The position numbers and the translations under genes are program-made. A stretch of DNA of 64,000 nucleotides from UBA8949 sp942493365. Lineage in GTDB: Bacteria; Bacillota; Clostridia; Saccharofermentanales; UBA5734. The notes under the pieces were generated by a model. The model was not told the DNA's origin. It saw only the letters and a list, made by a program, of their open reading frames with translations, and ran no database searches. Shown piece by piece: positions 24,688 through 33,913 of this stretch; the stretch's first letter is position 1, and each line of letters opens with the position of its first letter. Location of the stretch: the NCBI GenBank assembly GCA_942493365.1, contig OW818697.1, positions 558,001 through 622,000 of the forward strand, read 5' to 3'.

Positions 24688-24905
24688 TGTCCAAAGAAGA
24701 TACGATTGAAGTTGAAGGCATTGTCACCGATGCACTGCCCAATGCCGTTTTCAAAGTCAAACTGGAAAACGGCCACGAAGTTACCGCCCACATTTCAGGC
24801 AAACTGCGGCAGAATTACATCAAAATTCTGCCCGGCGACCGCGTGACCATCGAATTGTCGCCCTACGATCTGTCCAAAGGCCGGATCACCTGGCGCGCCA
24901 AGTAA
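24687..24905 (+). CDS. infA: Translation initiation factor IF-1
   Basis: Binds the ribosomal A site during initiation; 72 residues, the standard length. KEDTIEVEGIVTDALPNAVF and the S1-like core GHEVTAHISGKLRQNYIKIL, ending RGRITWR-like (here KGRITWRAK), are diagnostic. AAGGAGG precedes the start inside the KOW gene. Confidence 0.98.
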   Translation: MSKEDTIEVEGIVTDALPNAVFKVKLENGHEVTAHISGKLRQNYIKILPGDRVTIELSPYDLSKGRITWRAK

Positions 24906-24923
24906 ATGGAAACAAATTAGTGC

Positions 24924-24951
24924 TTGTTTTTTTCGGTAAATCTGTTAAACT
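24924..24951 (+). promoter_or_regulatory. Internal promoter before rpmJ
   Basis: TTGTTT (24924-24929) and TAAACT (24946-24951) are separated by 16 bases in the 118-base spacer after infA, in an AT-rich stretch unlike the rest of the cluster. Confidence 0.5.
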
Positions 24952-25023
24952 ATCTTAGCATGCGCCTCGTGGCGTTTGTATTGAAATGTGCCTGCATCGA
25001 GCGCGCAGCAAGGAGGAAGTCCC

Positions 25024-25137
25024 ATGAAGGTCAGACCGTCTGTTAAGCCAATGTGCGAGAAATGCAAGATCATTCGCCGCCGGGGCAAGGTCCTGGTGAT
25101 CTGCGAAGATCCCAAACACAAGCAAAGACAAGGCTGA
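25024..25137 (+). CDS. rpmJ: Ribosomal protein L36
   Basis: Smallest ribosomal protein, here 37 residues, zinc type. MKVRPSVKPMCEKCKIIRRR and VLVICEDPKHKQRQG show the CxxC...C...H ligand set. AAGGAGG precedes the start. The stop codon lies within a perfect hairpin (25131-25154). Confidence 0.96.
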   Translation: MKVRPSVKPMCEKCKIIRRRGKVLVICEDPKHKQRQG

Positions 25138-25154
25138 ACCATCGGGTTCAGCCT
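25131..25154 (+). promoter_or_regulatory. Hairpin overlapping the rpmJ stop codon
   Basis: AGGCTGAACC (25131-25140) pairs perfectly with GGTTCAGCCT (25145-25154) around a 4-base loop. The rpmJ TGA is inside the 5' arm. No U-tract follows, so an attenuator, processing site or RNA-stability element is more likely than a terminator. Confidence 0.5.
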
Positions 25155-25279
25155 GAATCAAGAAATTACACGACATCGGGATGCGGCTGCATGGGCTCCT
25201 TTCGAGCTGATGTTATTCCCACATTCGTGTTTGCAAATAGATGATAGAAAACCTGTCAATATAATGGAGGTGCACACTG

Positions 25280-25651
25280 ATGGCACGTATTTCCGGAGTG
25301 GATCTGCCAAATGAAAAGCGCGTAGAGATTGCGCTTTGCTACATATTTGGCGTCGGCAGGACATTGTCCAATAAGATTTTGACAACCTGCGCGATCAATC
25401 CAGACACCCGGGTCAAGGACCTGAATGAAGAAGATATTGCCAAAATCAGGGATACCCTCGAAAACGGTGGCTACACCGTCGAAGGCGACCTGAGGCGCGA
25501 AATCGCCATGAATATCAAACGTCTGACGGAAATTGGCTGCTACCGCGGCAGAAGGCACAGAATGGGCCTGCCTGTTCGCGGACAACGGACCAAAACCAAT
25601 GCTCGGACCCGTAAGGGACCCAAGCGTACTATGGCTGGTAAAAAGAAGTAA
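25280..25651 (+). CDS. rpsM: Ribosomal protein S13
   Basis: Small-subunit head protein of 123 residues contacting P-site tRNA. ARISGVDLPNEKRVEIALCY and the signature GCYRGRRHRMGLPVRGQRTK are present, ending in the basic tail. GGAGG lies 9 bases before the ATG. First gene of the alpha-operon part. Confidence 0.98.
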   Translation: MARISGVDLPNEKRVEIALCYIFGVGRTLSNKILTTCAINPDTRVKDLNEEDIAKIRDTLENGGYTVEGDLRREIAMNIKRLTEIGCYRGRRHRMGLPVRGQRTKTNARTRKGPKRTMAGKKK

Positions 25652-25663
25652 GGAGGGGACAGC

Positions 25664-26068
25664 ATGGCTAAGGTTACTGCTAAAAAAACGGCTGTAAGGC
25701 CTAAAAAAAGAGAACGCAAGAATATCGATCGCGGCGCTGCCCACATCCATTCTTCGTTTAACAACACCATCGTCACCATCACCGACCCGGTCGGGAACGC
25801 GATTTCCTGGGCGAGCGCCGGCGGCATGGGCATGAAGGGTTCCCGCAAGGGCACACCGTTCGCCGCCCAGATGGCTGCGGAAGCCGCTGCCAAAACCGCG
25901 ATGGATCATGGCATGAGAACTGTTGAAGTATTTGTCAAAGGTCCGGGAGGCGGCCGTGAAGCCGCCATTCGTGCCCTGCAGGCCACCGGACTGGATGTCA
26001 CCCTGATCAAGGACGTGACACCGATTCCGCACAATGGCTGCAGGCCGCCCAAGAGAAGAAGAGTCTGA
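25664..26068 (+). CDS. rpsK: Ribosomal protein S11
   Basis: Small-subunit platform protein, 134 residues. AHIHSSFNNTIVTITDPVGN, ASAGGMGMKGSRKGTPFAAQ and DVTPIPHNGCRPPKRRRV are diagnostic. AAGGAGGGG precedes the start. Confidence 0.98.
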   Translation: MAKVTAKKTAVRPKKRERKNIDRGAAHIHSSFNNTIVTITDPVGNAISWASAGGMGMKGSRKGTPFAAQMAAEAAAKTAMDHGMRTVEVFVKGPGGGREAAIRALQATGLDVTLIKDVTPIPHNGCRPPKRRRV

Positions 26069-26088
26069 TACCGGAGGTGTAAAGTACA

Positions 26089-26703
26089 ATGGCTAGATAT
26101 ACCGAAGCATCCTGCAGATTATGCCGCAGGGAAGGCGAAAAGCTCTTCCTCAAAGGCCAGCGCTGCTATACAGGAAAATGCGCCATTGCCAGACGGAGCT
26201 TTGCTCCCGGTCAGCATGGTCAAGGTCGGAAAAAAGTTTCCGAATACGGTACGCAACTGCGTGCAAAACAAAAGACCAAACGTTTTTACGGCGTTCTGGA
26301 AGGCCAGTTCCGTTTAACTTATGGCAAGGCCGAGCACATGAAGGGCAAAACAGGCGAAAACCTGCTGCAACTGCTCGAATTGCGCTTTGACAATGTCGTT
26401 TATCGCCTGGGTCTCGGCGCCTCCCGCGCTGAAGCCCGCCAGCTGGTGACCCACGGTCACTTCACGCTGAACGGCAAGAAGGCTGACATTCCTTCGATGA
26501 CGCTCAAAGCCGGCGATGTGATCGCGGTTCGTGAATCATCCCGCAAATCCCCGAAATTCCAGGAAACCGGCAGACGTCCGATCCCAGCGTGGCTGACGTT
26601 CAACGCTGATGCCCTGACCGGTTCCGTCGTTCAGGCTCCGGCCCGTTCGGATGTCGACATCGAGGTTAACGAAACCCTCATTGTCGAGTTGTACTCCAAG
26701 TAA
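26089..26703 (+). CDS. rpsD: Ribosomal protein S4 (zinc-type)
   Basis: Primary assembly protein S4, 204 residues, in other bacteria the translational regulator of the alpha operon. The N-terminus keeps a four-cysteine cluster (CRLCRREG then RCYTGKCA), the zinc form. The S4 RNA-binding domain reads LELRFDNVVYRLGLGASRAE and ARQLVTHGHFTLNGKKADIP. CGGAGGTG precedes the start. Confidence 0.98.
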   Translation: MARYTEASCRLCRREGEKLFLKGQRCYTGKCAIARRSFAPGQHGQGRKKVSEYGTQLRAKQKTKRFYGVLEGQFRLTYGKAEHMKGKTGENLLQLLELRFDNVVYRLGLGASRAEARQLVTHGHFTLNGKKADIPSMTLKAGDVIAVRESSRKSPKFQETGRRPIPAWLTFNADALTGSVVQAPARSDVDIEVNETLIVELYSK

Positions 26704-26754
26704 TGAAACAAGCGAAATTACTTGCAGGATGACAACGCACGAAGGAGGAATAAA

Positions 26755-27708
26755 ATGATCGAAATTAAAAAGCCTGTGATCGAGTGCCTGGAAAGAAATG
26801 AAGACGGTTCTTTTGGCAAATTCGTCATTGAGCCACTGGAGAGAGGCTACGGCATCACGCTGGGCAACTCGCTCAGGCGTGTCCTGTTGTCCTCGCTGCC
26901 GGGCGCTGCGGTCACTGCGATTCGCGTTGACGGCGTGTTCCACGAGTTTTCAACGGTCAAGGGTGTGATCGAAGACATGACGGAAATCATCCTCAATGTC
27001 AAAGGCATCCGCGCTCGACTGAATGTTGACGGCCCCAAAACCGTTTACATCAGCACCGACGAAGGCCGCGTCGGCGTGATCACAGCCAAGGACATTGTCT
27101 GTGATGACGAAGTTGAAATCATGAACCCTGATCATCCGATCGCCACCCTCAACGGTGACGGCCGCCTGTTCATGGAACTGACCATCAATAAAGGCCGCGG
27201 CTACAACACCGCTGACCGCAATAAATGGGCCAATCAGACCATTGGTGTGATCCCGATCGATTCGATTTTCACACCGGTCCGCAAGGTCAACTTCGCTGTC
27301 GAAAACACCCGCGTCGGTCAGTTTACCGATTATGACAAGCTGATGCTGGATGTCTGGACAGATGCAACCATCGATGTCAGCGAAGCCTTAAGCCAGGGCG
27401 CCGGGATTCTTTGCGAACACCTCGGCCTGTTCATGGCGCTGACCGAGTCCGCCGGCGGCCCGAGCTTCCGCGACCTCGACGATGGCAGCAACAAAAACCA
27501 CATTCTGGACACCGTAATCGAAGACCTCGATTTCTCCGTCCGGACTTACAATTGCCTCAAACGTGCCGGCATCAACTCGATCGGCGACCTGGTCGCCCGC
27601 TCCGAGGAAGACATGATGAAAGTACGCAACCTGGGCAAGAAATCCCTCGAAGAGGTTATCCAGAAGCTAGAAGAACTTGACCTGTCATTGGCCGCTCTCG
27701 ACGAGTGA
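26755..27708 (+). CDS. rpoA: RNA polymerase subunit alpha
   Basis: Alpha subunit, 317 residues. The N-terminal assembly domain has FVIEPLERGYGITLGNSLRR and VLLSSLPGAAVTAIRVDGV; the C-terminal DNA- and activator-binding domain has LDFSVRTYNCLKRAGINSIG and KVRNLGKKSLEEVIQKL. The ATG at 26755 with GAAGGAGG in front is preferred over the open frame from 26722. Confidence 0.98.
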   Translation: MIEIKKPVIECLERNEDGSFGKFVIEPLERGYGITLGNSLRRVLLSSLPGAAVTAIRVDGVFHEFSTVKGVIEDMTEIILNVKGIRARLNVDGPKTVYISTDEGRVGVITAKDIVCDDEVEIMNPDHPIATLNGDGRLFMELTINKGRGYNTADRNKWANQTIGVIPIDSIFTPVRKVNFAVENTRVGQFTDYDKLMLDVWTDATIDVSEALSQGAGILCEHLGLFMALTESAGGPSFRDLDDGSNKNHILDTVIEDLDFSVRTYNCLKRAGINSIGDLVARSEEDMMKVRNLGKKSLEEVIQKLEELDLSLAALDE

Positions 27709-27746
27709 GTCAACGAACAGGTTCGAACAGTTAGGAGGTTATTAAA

Positions 27747-28271
27747 ATGCCTGCACAGAGAAAACTTGGACGCGCGACCGATGTCCGGTTGTCCATGCTC
27801 CGGGGGATGGTGACCACCCTCATCGTCAATGGCAGGATCGAGACAACCGAAGCAAGGGCCAAAGAAGTGAAGCGTATCGCTGAGCAACTGATCACGCTGG
27901 CCCTCCGGGAGAAAGATAATTTCACCACCCGGGAGCTGGTCGTGTCCACTGCAAAGCTGGACGCCAAAGGCCGTAAGGTTCTGAAATCCGCTACATCCAA
28001 AAATGGCCGTAAATACGACGTTGTCAGCCGCGAGATCAAGACAGAAATGGTTCAGGTCGACTCACCGTCGCGCCTGGCCGCCCGCAAGCAGATCATGCTC
28101 TGGCTCAACAAGAGCCACGATGCCGAGGGCAAAGCCATCAATCCGGTCAACATCCTGTTTGACACCGTTGCACCGAAATACGTCGGTCGTTCCGGCGGCT
28201 ATGCCCGCATCATCAAACTGGGCGCTCGCCGCGGCGACGCATCGGAAATGGCCCTGCTGGAATTAATCTGA
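27747..28271 (+). CDS. rplQ: Ribosomal protein L17 with long C-terminal half
   Basis: Large-subunit tunnel-exit protein. PAQRKLGRATDVRLSMLRGM and TTLIVNGRIETTEARAKEVK are canonical. The protein is 174 residues against about 120 in most bacteria: roughly 55 residues (including SKNGRKYDVVSREIKTEMVQ) are inserted before the final FDTVAPKYVGRSGGYARIIK. Long L17 forms occur in Clostridia. Last gene of the ribosomal cluster, followed by a strong terminator. Confidence 0.96.
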   Translation: MPAQRKLGRATDVRLSMLRGMVTTLIVNGRIETTEARAKEVKRIAEQLITLALREKDNFTTRELVVSTAKLDAKGRKVLKSATSKNGRKYDVVSREIKTEMVQVDSPSRLAARKQIMLWLNKSHDAEGKAINPVNILFDTVAPKYVGRSGGYARIIKLGARRGDASEMALLELI

Positions 28272-28339
28272 TTCTGCTCGATTGACGGTTCGGAAAGCCC
28301 CGCCCGGCTGAGCGAGAAAAAATGACAATCAACCGTTGA

Positions 28340-28373
28340 AGCGGGGATGGGTGTTCACCCGTCCCCGCTTTTT
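28340..28373 (+). terminator. Intrinsic terminator ending the ribosomal cluster
   Basis: AGCGGGGATGGGTG (28340-28353) pairs with CACCCGTCCCCGCT (28356-28369), with one T·G wobble and a two-base loop, and runs straight into TTTT. It lies between rplQ and the ECF transporter genes. Confidence 0.9.
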
Positions 28374-28391
28374 CAAAAATGATGAGGTCGA

Positions 28392-30236
28392 ATGGATAAG
28401 TTCATTGAAATAAAAGATGTCAGCTACAGTTACCAGCAGAGCGGCCGCGAGCCGCTGCTGGCAGTTCAGGACGTCAATTTGGATATTGCCTCCGGCAGCC
28501 ACACCGCAGTGCTGGGCCGCAACGGTTCCGGCAAGTCGACGCTGGCCCGGATGATCAACGCGCTTGAACAGCCGACTGAAGGGACGATCATCGTCTCCGG
28601 CCGTGCGGCGTCGCAGGAAGAAAATATCTGGGAAATCCGCCGTCTGTGTGGTATGGTCTTCCAAAACCCGGACAACCAGATCATCGGCACAACCGTCGAG
28701 GAAGATGTGGCCTTCGGTCCGGAAAACCTCGGCTTCCCGCAGGCGGATATTCGCCGCGCGGTTGACGAAGCGCTGGCGACGGTTGGTCTGTCCGAGCAGG
28801 CGCTCAAGGCGCCGCATCTGCTGTCCGGCGGCCAAAAACAAAAGCTGGCCATTGCCGGCATCCTGGCCATGAAGCCGACCTGCCTGATCCTTGATGAAGC
28901 CACCTCCATGTTGGACCCGATCAGCCGCCAGGAATTCATGGAGCTGGTTTGCTGCCTGATCCGCAACGAAGGCATGACGGTGATCAACATTACCCACAAT
29001 ATGGAAGAAGTTTTGCTGGCCGACCGCGTGACCGTGATGGGCGAGGGCCGGCTGGTCGCAACCGGTACGCCGGCTGAGGTCTTTGACAAAGTCAGCCTGA
29101 TCAAGCGCGAAGGCCTCGACGTGCCAGTCCACAGCGATATTGCTCACGAATTGTCCGAACGCCTGCAAATCCCGTTGCGCCCCGTCGAATCCGCGACCTG
29201 GGCCATGGCGTTGGACGCTGTGCGCCGTCTGCTGAACGAGAGCGCCGCGACCCCGCAAGGGCGGCAGCGTTTGCGTGAATTGGCGGCCGAGCACGCCGAT
29301 CTTGACGTCAAAGATGGACAAACCGACCAGGAAGCGGCCTCCCGCGAGACGGTCATCTCGGTCAAAAACCTCAGCTACACCTATTCGCCCGGCACGGTGC
29401 TGGCGACTGGCGCGCTCAACGATGTCAGCTTTGACGTACGCCGCGGCGAACTGCTGGGCATTGTCGGACACAGTGGTTCGGGCAAATCGACCCTGATCCA
29501 GCACTTGAACGGCCTGCTGCGCACCCAAACCGGCGAGGTCAACGTGCTGGGGTTGAATGCGTCGAATAATGCCGATATCCGCAAAATCCGACAAAAAGTC
29601 GGTCTGTTGTTTCAATACCCCGAGCACCAGCTTTTTGAGGAGACGGTTTTTCAGGACATCGCTTTTGGCCCAAAGCGCATGAAGCTCGAAACGGCCGAGG
29701 TGGAGGCGCGTGTCCGCAAGGCGGCCCGTATTGTCGGCCTGGACGACGACGATCTCGAGCGTTCACCCTTCGAATTGTCAGGCGGCCAAAAGCGCCGAGC
29801 CGCCATCGCCGGCGTGCTGGCCATGGAGCCTGACGTGCTGATTCTCGACGAGCCGGCCGCCGGCCTCGACCCGGCCGGACGCGACGAGATCCTGGGCTAT
29901 GCCGAACAGCTGCGCGATCTGGGCGTCACGGTCGTCCTCGTCTCACACAGCATGGAAGACATCGCTCGCCTGGCCGACCGCGTGCTGGTGCTGCGCCAAG
30001 GCGCGGTGCAGGCGTTCGGCCGCCCGGCCGAAGTTTTCGCGGACGAAGCGGCGCTGGCCGTAGCCGGACTGGCTGTTCCGCGGCCCTCGGCCTTCCTGCG
30101 TGACCTGCGCGCCGAACTGCCAGCCTTGGACTGCGACCACTACTCAGCCGCCGCCGCAGCCAGCGCGCTGATTGCCGCCAAATGGCAGCAAGTTGCCGCA
30201 GTAAGCAGAAAGGCAGGTGCGACCGATGCTCAATAA
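28392..30236 (+). CDS. Fused ECF-transporter ATPases EcfA1-EcfA2
   Basis: Energy-coupling ATPases of an ECF vitamin/micronutrient transporter, joined in one 614-residue chain. Domain 1 (about 1-250) has GRNGSGKST, FQNPDNQIIGTTVEEDVAFG, LSGGQKQK and LILDEATSMLD. Domain 2 (about 325-560) has GHSGSGKST, FQYPEHQLFEETVFQDIAFG, LSGGQKRR and LILDEPAAGLD. These are the specific EcfA1-type and EcfA2-type Q-loop sequences, which are usually encoded by two adjacent genes. A charged linker of about 70 residues joins them. ecfT overlaps the end, completing the module; BioY (36.8 kb) is a candidate substrate-binding partner. Confidence 0.93.
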   Translation: MDKFIEIKDVSYSYQQSGREPLLAVQDVNLDIASGSHTAVLGRNGSGKSTLARMINALEQPTEGTIIVSGRAASQEENIWEIRRLCGMVFQNPDNQIIGTTVEEDVAFGPENLGFPQADIRRAVDEALATVGLSEQALKAPHLLSGGQKQKLAIAGILAMKPTCLILDEATSMLDPISRQEFMELVCCLIRNEGMTVINITHNMEEVLLADRVTVMGEGRLVATGTPAEVFDKVSLIKREGLDVPVHSDIAHELSERLQIPLRPVESATWAMALDAVRRLLNESAATPQGRQRLRELAAEHADLDVKDGQTDQEAASRETVISVKNLSYTYSPGTVLATGALNDVSFDVRRGELLGIVGHSGSGKSTLIQHLNGLLRTQTGEVNVLGLNASNNADIRKIRQKVGLLFQYPEHQLFEETVFQDIAFGPKRMKLETAEVEARVRKAARIVGLDDDDLERSPFELSGGQKRRAAIAGVLAMEPDVLILDEPAAGLDPAGRDEILGYAEQLRDLGVTVVLVSHSMEDIARLADRVLVLRQGAVQAFGRPAEVFADEAALAVAGLAVPRPSAFLRDLRAELPALDCDHYSAAAAASALIAAKWQQVAAVSRKAGATDAQ

Positions 30237-31035
30237 CATTTCACTCGGACGCTATTACCCCGGCCAATCTGTTTTGCATCGGCTGGATCCACGGGTCAAA
30301 CTGCTGGCGGCGCTCTTGGTGATGGTTGTAATCTTTATGGTTAATGACACCCTCCCCATGGTGTCCATCGGCCTTCTGAGTATTGTACTGATCATTCTGG
30401 CCCGTGTGCCGTTCAGACTGGTGATAAGCAGTCTGAAACCCATGCTCTTCATTCTGATTTTCGCCTTTGTGCTCAACCTGCTGACCGGCCAAAGCGGCAT
30501 TGTCTGGCTGCGCCTCGGGCCGGTCGTCATCTACGATCAGGGCGTTTATACGGCCCTGCGCATGGCCGCGCGCTTGGCGTTCCTGATTTTGGACACCACA
30601 GTCCTGCTGACCCTGACCACCACCCCGATCAACGTGGCTGACGCCATGGAGAATCTGCTGGGACCGCTCAAAAAAATCCGCTTTCCAGCGCATGAAATGG
30701 CCATGATGATGTCCATCGCGCTACGCTTTGTGCCGACACTTCTGGAAGAGACCGACAAGATCATGAAGGCGCAGTCCTCGCGCGGCGCCGACTACGACAC
30801 CGGCGGTATCATCAGCAAGGCGCGCGGCCTGGTCTCGGTGCTGATCCCACTGTTTGTCAGCGCCTTCAAGCGCTCCGAAGACCTGGCGGTCGCTATGGAA
30901 GCCCGCTGTTATCGTGGCGGCGAGGGTCGGACGCGCCTGAAATCGTTGAAATATTCCCCGCGCGATTTGGTTTTTGCCCTCGTTCTCTTGGTTGTCGCCG
31001 CTGGAATCCTGCTCCTGCAATACTTGCTGTATTGA
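30226..31035 (+). CDS. ecfT: ECF transporter transmembrane subunit EcfT
   Basis: Membrane scaffold of the ECF transporter, about 269 residues with several hydrophobic helices (clusters near 25-75 and at the C-terminus). The coupling segments ALRFVPTLLEETDKIMKAQS with SRGAD, and VAMEARCYRGG, are the two EcfT motifs that insert into the ATPases. The ATG at 30226 overlaps the fused ATPase gene by 11 bases; a GTG at 30217 in frame is an alternative. No substrate-specific S-component is adjacent. Confidence 0.94.
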   Translation: MLNNISLGRYYPGQSVLHRLDPRVKLLAALLVMVVIFMVNDTLPMVSIGLLSIVLIILARVPFRLVISSLKPMLFILIFAFVLNLLTGQSGIVWLRLGPVVIYDQGVYTALRMAARLAFLILDTTVLLTLTTTPINVADAMENLLGPLKKIRFPAHEMAMMMSIALRFVPTLLEETDKIMKAQSSRGADYDTGGIISKARGLVSVLIPLFVSAFKRSEDLAVAMEARCYRGGEGRTRLKSLKYSPRDLVFALVLLVVAAGILLLQYLLY

Positions 31036-31060
31036 TTCGACTGAGTTGGGAGGATGCTGC

Positions 31061-31885
31061 ATGAATAATAAGCCTGTTGCGCCGCCAACGCGTCATCTGG
31101 CCATCCTGACCGAATACGACGGGACAGCGTTCAACGGCTGGCAGTCGCAGGCGCTCGGCCGCACGGTTCAGCAAACCCTGGCGCATGCCTTGGCGGAGCT
31201 GACCGGCGAGGCCGACCTGGTGCTTTACGGCAGCAGCCGCACCGACGCTGGGGTGCACGCCCGCGGTCATGTCAGCCACTTTCGCACCACCTCCCGCATC
31301 CCGGCGACCAAGCTGCCGCTGGCCATGAACAGTCATCTGCCCGATGACCTGTCAGTCCAAGCGGCCGTTGAAGTCGCCGCCGACTTCCACGCCCAGTACC
31401 ATGCCATCGGCAAAATCTACACCTACCGCATCTGGAACCACGCCACCCGGCCGGCCATCGACCGCAACCGCGTCTGCCATGTGCCGGTCGCGCTGGATCT
31501 CGCGCTGATGCGCCAGGCCTTGCCCGCGCTCGTGGGGCGCCACAATTATGCGGCCTTTCGCGACACCGGCAGCATCGAGCGCAACCCGGTGCGCACCTTG
31601 CAGGATGTCGCCCTGGCCATCGACGGACCGCGCATTACGCTAACCTTCCAGGGCGACGGCTTCCTCTACCACATGGTGCGCATTCTGGCCGGCACGCTGG
31701 TCGCCGTCGGCCAAGGCAAGCTGCCGCCAGACGCTGTCACCGAACTGCTGATCAGCGGTGAGCGCAAACTGGCCGGCAAAACCATGCCGCCCGAAGGACT
31801 CTGCCTGGAGCGCGTGCTCTATGACCCGCCGCTCTTTGATGAATTCTTCCAACAGACCGGCCAAGGAGGCGATTTTCATGGTTAA
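31061..31885 (+). CDS. truA: tRNA pseudouridine synthase A
   Basis: Modifies U38-U40 in the tRNA anticodon stem; 274 residues. The catalytic aspartate lies in GSSRTDAGVHARGHVSHF, preceded by EYDGTAFNGWQSQ, and followed by YHAIGKIYTYRIWN and FLYHMVRILAGTLVAVGQGK. The ATG at 31061 follows TTGGGAGG. truA commonly follows ecfT in Bacillota. Its end overlaps the next gene by 8 bases. Confidence 0.97.
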   Translation: MNNKPVAPPTRHLAILTEYDGTAFNGWQSQALGRTVQQTLAHALAELTGEADLVLYGSSRTDAGVHARGHVSHFRTTSRIPATKLPLAMNSHLPDDLSVQAAVEVAADFHAQYHAIGKIYTYRIWNHATRPAIDRNRVCHVPVALDLALMRQALPALVGRHNYAAFRDTGSIERNPVRTLQDVALAIDGPRITLTFQGDGFLYHMVRILAGTLVAVGQGKLPPDAVTELLISGERKLAGKTMPPEGLCLERVLYDPPLFDEFFQQTGQGGDFHG

Positions 31886-33341
31886 TCCAAACTGGAACGC
31901 CCGCACCAACCTGACCATGCTGACTGACTTTTATGAGCTGACCATGTCCAAAGGCTATTTTGATCAAGGCCTGCAGGACACCATCGCCTACTTTGATCTC
32001 TTCTTCCGTGCCGTGCCGCAGGACGGCGGTTATGCCATCATGGGCGGCGTCGAGCAAATGATCGATTACCTCGAGGATTTGCGCTTCACCGACGACGACA
32101 TTGCTTACCTGGAGAGCGCGCAGATCTTCAGTGCGGCCTTCCTTGAATACCTGCGCGCCTTCCGTTTCAACTGCGACATCTGGGCCATACCCGAAGGCAC
32201 GCCGATCTTCCCCAACGAGCCCATCGTCAAGGTGCGCGGCCCGATCATCCAGGCTCAGCTGATCGAAACCATGCTGCTGGTCACCATCAACCACCAGAGC
32301 CTGATCGCCACCAAGACCTCCAGGATCGTCCGTGCGGCCAAGGGGCGGCCGGTCATGGAATTTGGCGCCCGCCGCGCTCAGGGCTACGACGCGGCCGTGC
32401 TGGGGGCGCGTGCCGCCTATATTGCCGGGGCGGCCGGCACATCCTGCACCATTTGCAGCCAGCAGTTCGGCATTCCCACCCTCGGCACCATGGCCCACAG
32501 CTGGGTGCAGGCCTTCCCGTCCGAGTACGAGGCCTTCGCCGCCTATGCCCGCTCCTTCCCCGGCGGCACGGTGCTGCTGGTCGACACCTACAACGTCCTC
32601 AAGTCGGGCCTTCCCAACGCCATTCGCGTTGCCCGTGAAGTCCTGGAACCGCTTGGCCAGCGCTTGCGCGGCATTCGCATTGACAGCGGTGACCTCGCCT
32701 ACCTGACGCAGCGCGCGCGCGAAATGCTCGACGCAGCGGATCTACAGGACTGCAAGATCACCGTCAGCAATGCGCTCGACGAATACATCATCCGCGACCT
32801 GATCCAGCAGGGCGCGGCCATCGATTCCTTCGGCGTCGGCGAACGGCTGATCACTTCGCGCGCCGAGCCGGTCTTCGGCGGCGTTTACAAGCTGGCTGCC
32901 ATCGAGAGCAACGGCACGATCAAACCCTGCATGAAGTTCTCTGAAAATACCGGCAAAATCACCAACCCCGGCAACAAGGAGCTGTGGCGCTTTTACGACC
33001 GCGCCACCGGCAAGGCCGTGGCCGACCTGATCACCTTGGCCGGTGAGACCATCGACGAAAATGAGCCCTACGAAATCTTTGATCCGGTCAACACCTGGAA
33101 GCGCAAGTCGTTGGCCAATTTTACCGTGCGCAAACTGCTCGAGCCGATCTATGTCAGCGGCCAGCTCGTTGCCCGCCGCGTGCCAATCGAGGAGAGCCGC
33201 GAGACCTGCGCCCGCGAGATCGAGCACCTCTGGGAATCCCTCAAACGTTTCGAAAATCCGCAAGCTTACTATGTCGACCTGTCCCGGCAACTCTGGGACG
33301 TTAAGGATCAACTGCTGCACGCCAATCTGGAAATGATCTAG
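31878..33341 (+). CDS. pncB: Nicotinate phosphoribosyltransferase
   Basis: Converts nicotinate and PRPP to nicotinate mononucleotide in NAD salvage; 487 residues. LTMLTDFYELTMSKGYF opens it, and FGARRAQGYDAAVLGARAAY, VDTYNVLKSG and GIRIDSGDLAYLT are the family's active-site segments. The ATG at 31878 follows AAGGAGG inside the end of truA. The C-terminal part contains no Cys-rich cluster. Substrate call rests on overall family resemblance. Confidence 0.94.
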   Translation: MVNPNWNARTNLTMLTDFYELTMSKGYFDQGLQDTIAYFDLFFRAVPQDGGYAIMGGVEQMIDYLEDLRFTDDDIAYLESAQIFSAAFLEYLRAFRFNCDIWAIPEGTPIFPNEPIVKVRGPIIQAQLIETMLLVTINHQSLIATKTSRIVRAAKGRPVMEFGARRAQGYDAAVLGARAAYIAGAAGTSCTICSQQFGIPTLGTMAHSWVQAFPSEYEAFAAYARSFPGGTVLLVDTYNVLKSGLPNAIRVAREVLEPLGQRLRGIRIDSGDLAYLTQRAREMLDAADLQDCKITVSNALDEYIIRDLIQQGAAIDSFGVGERLITSRAEPVFGGVYKLAAIESNGTIKPCMKFSENTGKITNPGNKELWRFYDRATGKAVADLITLAGETIDENEPYEIFDPVNTWKRKSLANFTVRKLLEPIYVSGQLVARRVPIEESRETCAREIEHLWESLKRFENPQAYYVDLSRQLWDVKDQLLHANLEMI

Positions 33342-33368
33342 GCAGCCAATCAAGAAAGGAAAACCATT

Positions 33369-33881
33369 ATGTCAACACAGGCAATCATCACCATGGCCGA
33401 CGGCGGGCGCATCGTCGCCGAGCTCGATGCCACCCAGACCCCCGAGACCGTCGCCAACTTCGTCAAGCTGGCCAACGAACATTTTTACGATGGACTGATC
33501 TTTCACCGCGTCATCCCCGGTTTCATGATCCAGGGCGGCTGCCCCGACGGCACCGGTATGGGCGGCCCCGGCTACCAGATCAAGGGTGAATTCACCAGCA
33601 ACGGCGTGGCGAACGCCATCAAGCACGATCGCGGCGTTTTGTCGATGGCCCGCTCGTCCAGCCCCAATTCGGCCGGTTCGCAATTCTTCATCATGCACCA
33701 GAAGTCGCCTCACCTCGACGGTCAATACGCCGCTTTTGGCCGCGTGATCGCAGGGCTCGACGTGCTCGATCAGATCGCCGCGACCGAAACCGGTCGTCAA
33801 GACCGCCCGACAACGGAGCAGAAAATTGCCACGATTACCATCGCTGAATCGCCTGATGTACAAGAAAAGGCGGCAGATTAG
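33369..33881 (+). CDS. Peptidyl-prolyl cis-trans isomerase, cyclophilin type
   Basis: Cytoplasmic cyclophilin of 170 residues without an export signal. FYDGLIFHRVIPGFMIQGGC contains the catalytic arginine, and SMARSSSPNSAGSQFFIM and HLDGQYAAFGRVIAGLDVLD complete the core. It follows pncB by 27 bases behind AAGGA and probably shares its transcript. Confidence 0.95.
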   Translation: MSTQAIITMADGGRIVAELDATQTPETVANFVKLANEHFYDGLIFHRVIPGFMIQGGCPDGTGMGGPGYQIKGEFTSNGVANAIKHDRGVLSMARSSSPNSAGSQFFIMHQKSPHLDGQYAAFGRVIAGLDVLDQIAATETGRQDRPTTEQKIATITIAESPDVQEKAAD

Positions 33882-33913
33882 CTGGAAAATTGGCACATTC
33901 ACCAAAATCGCCC

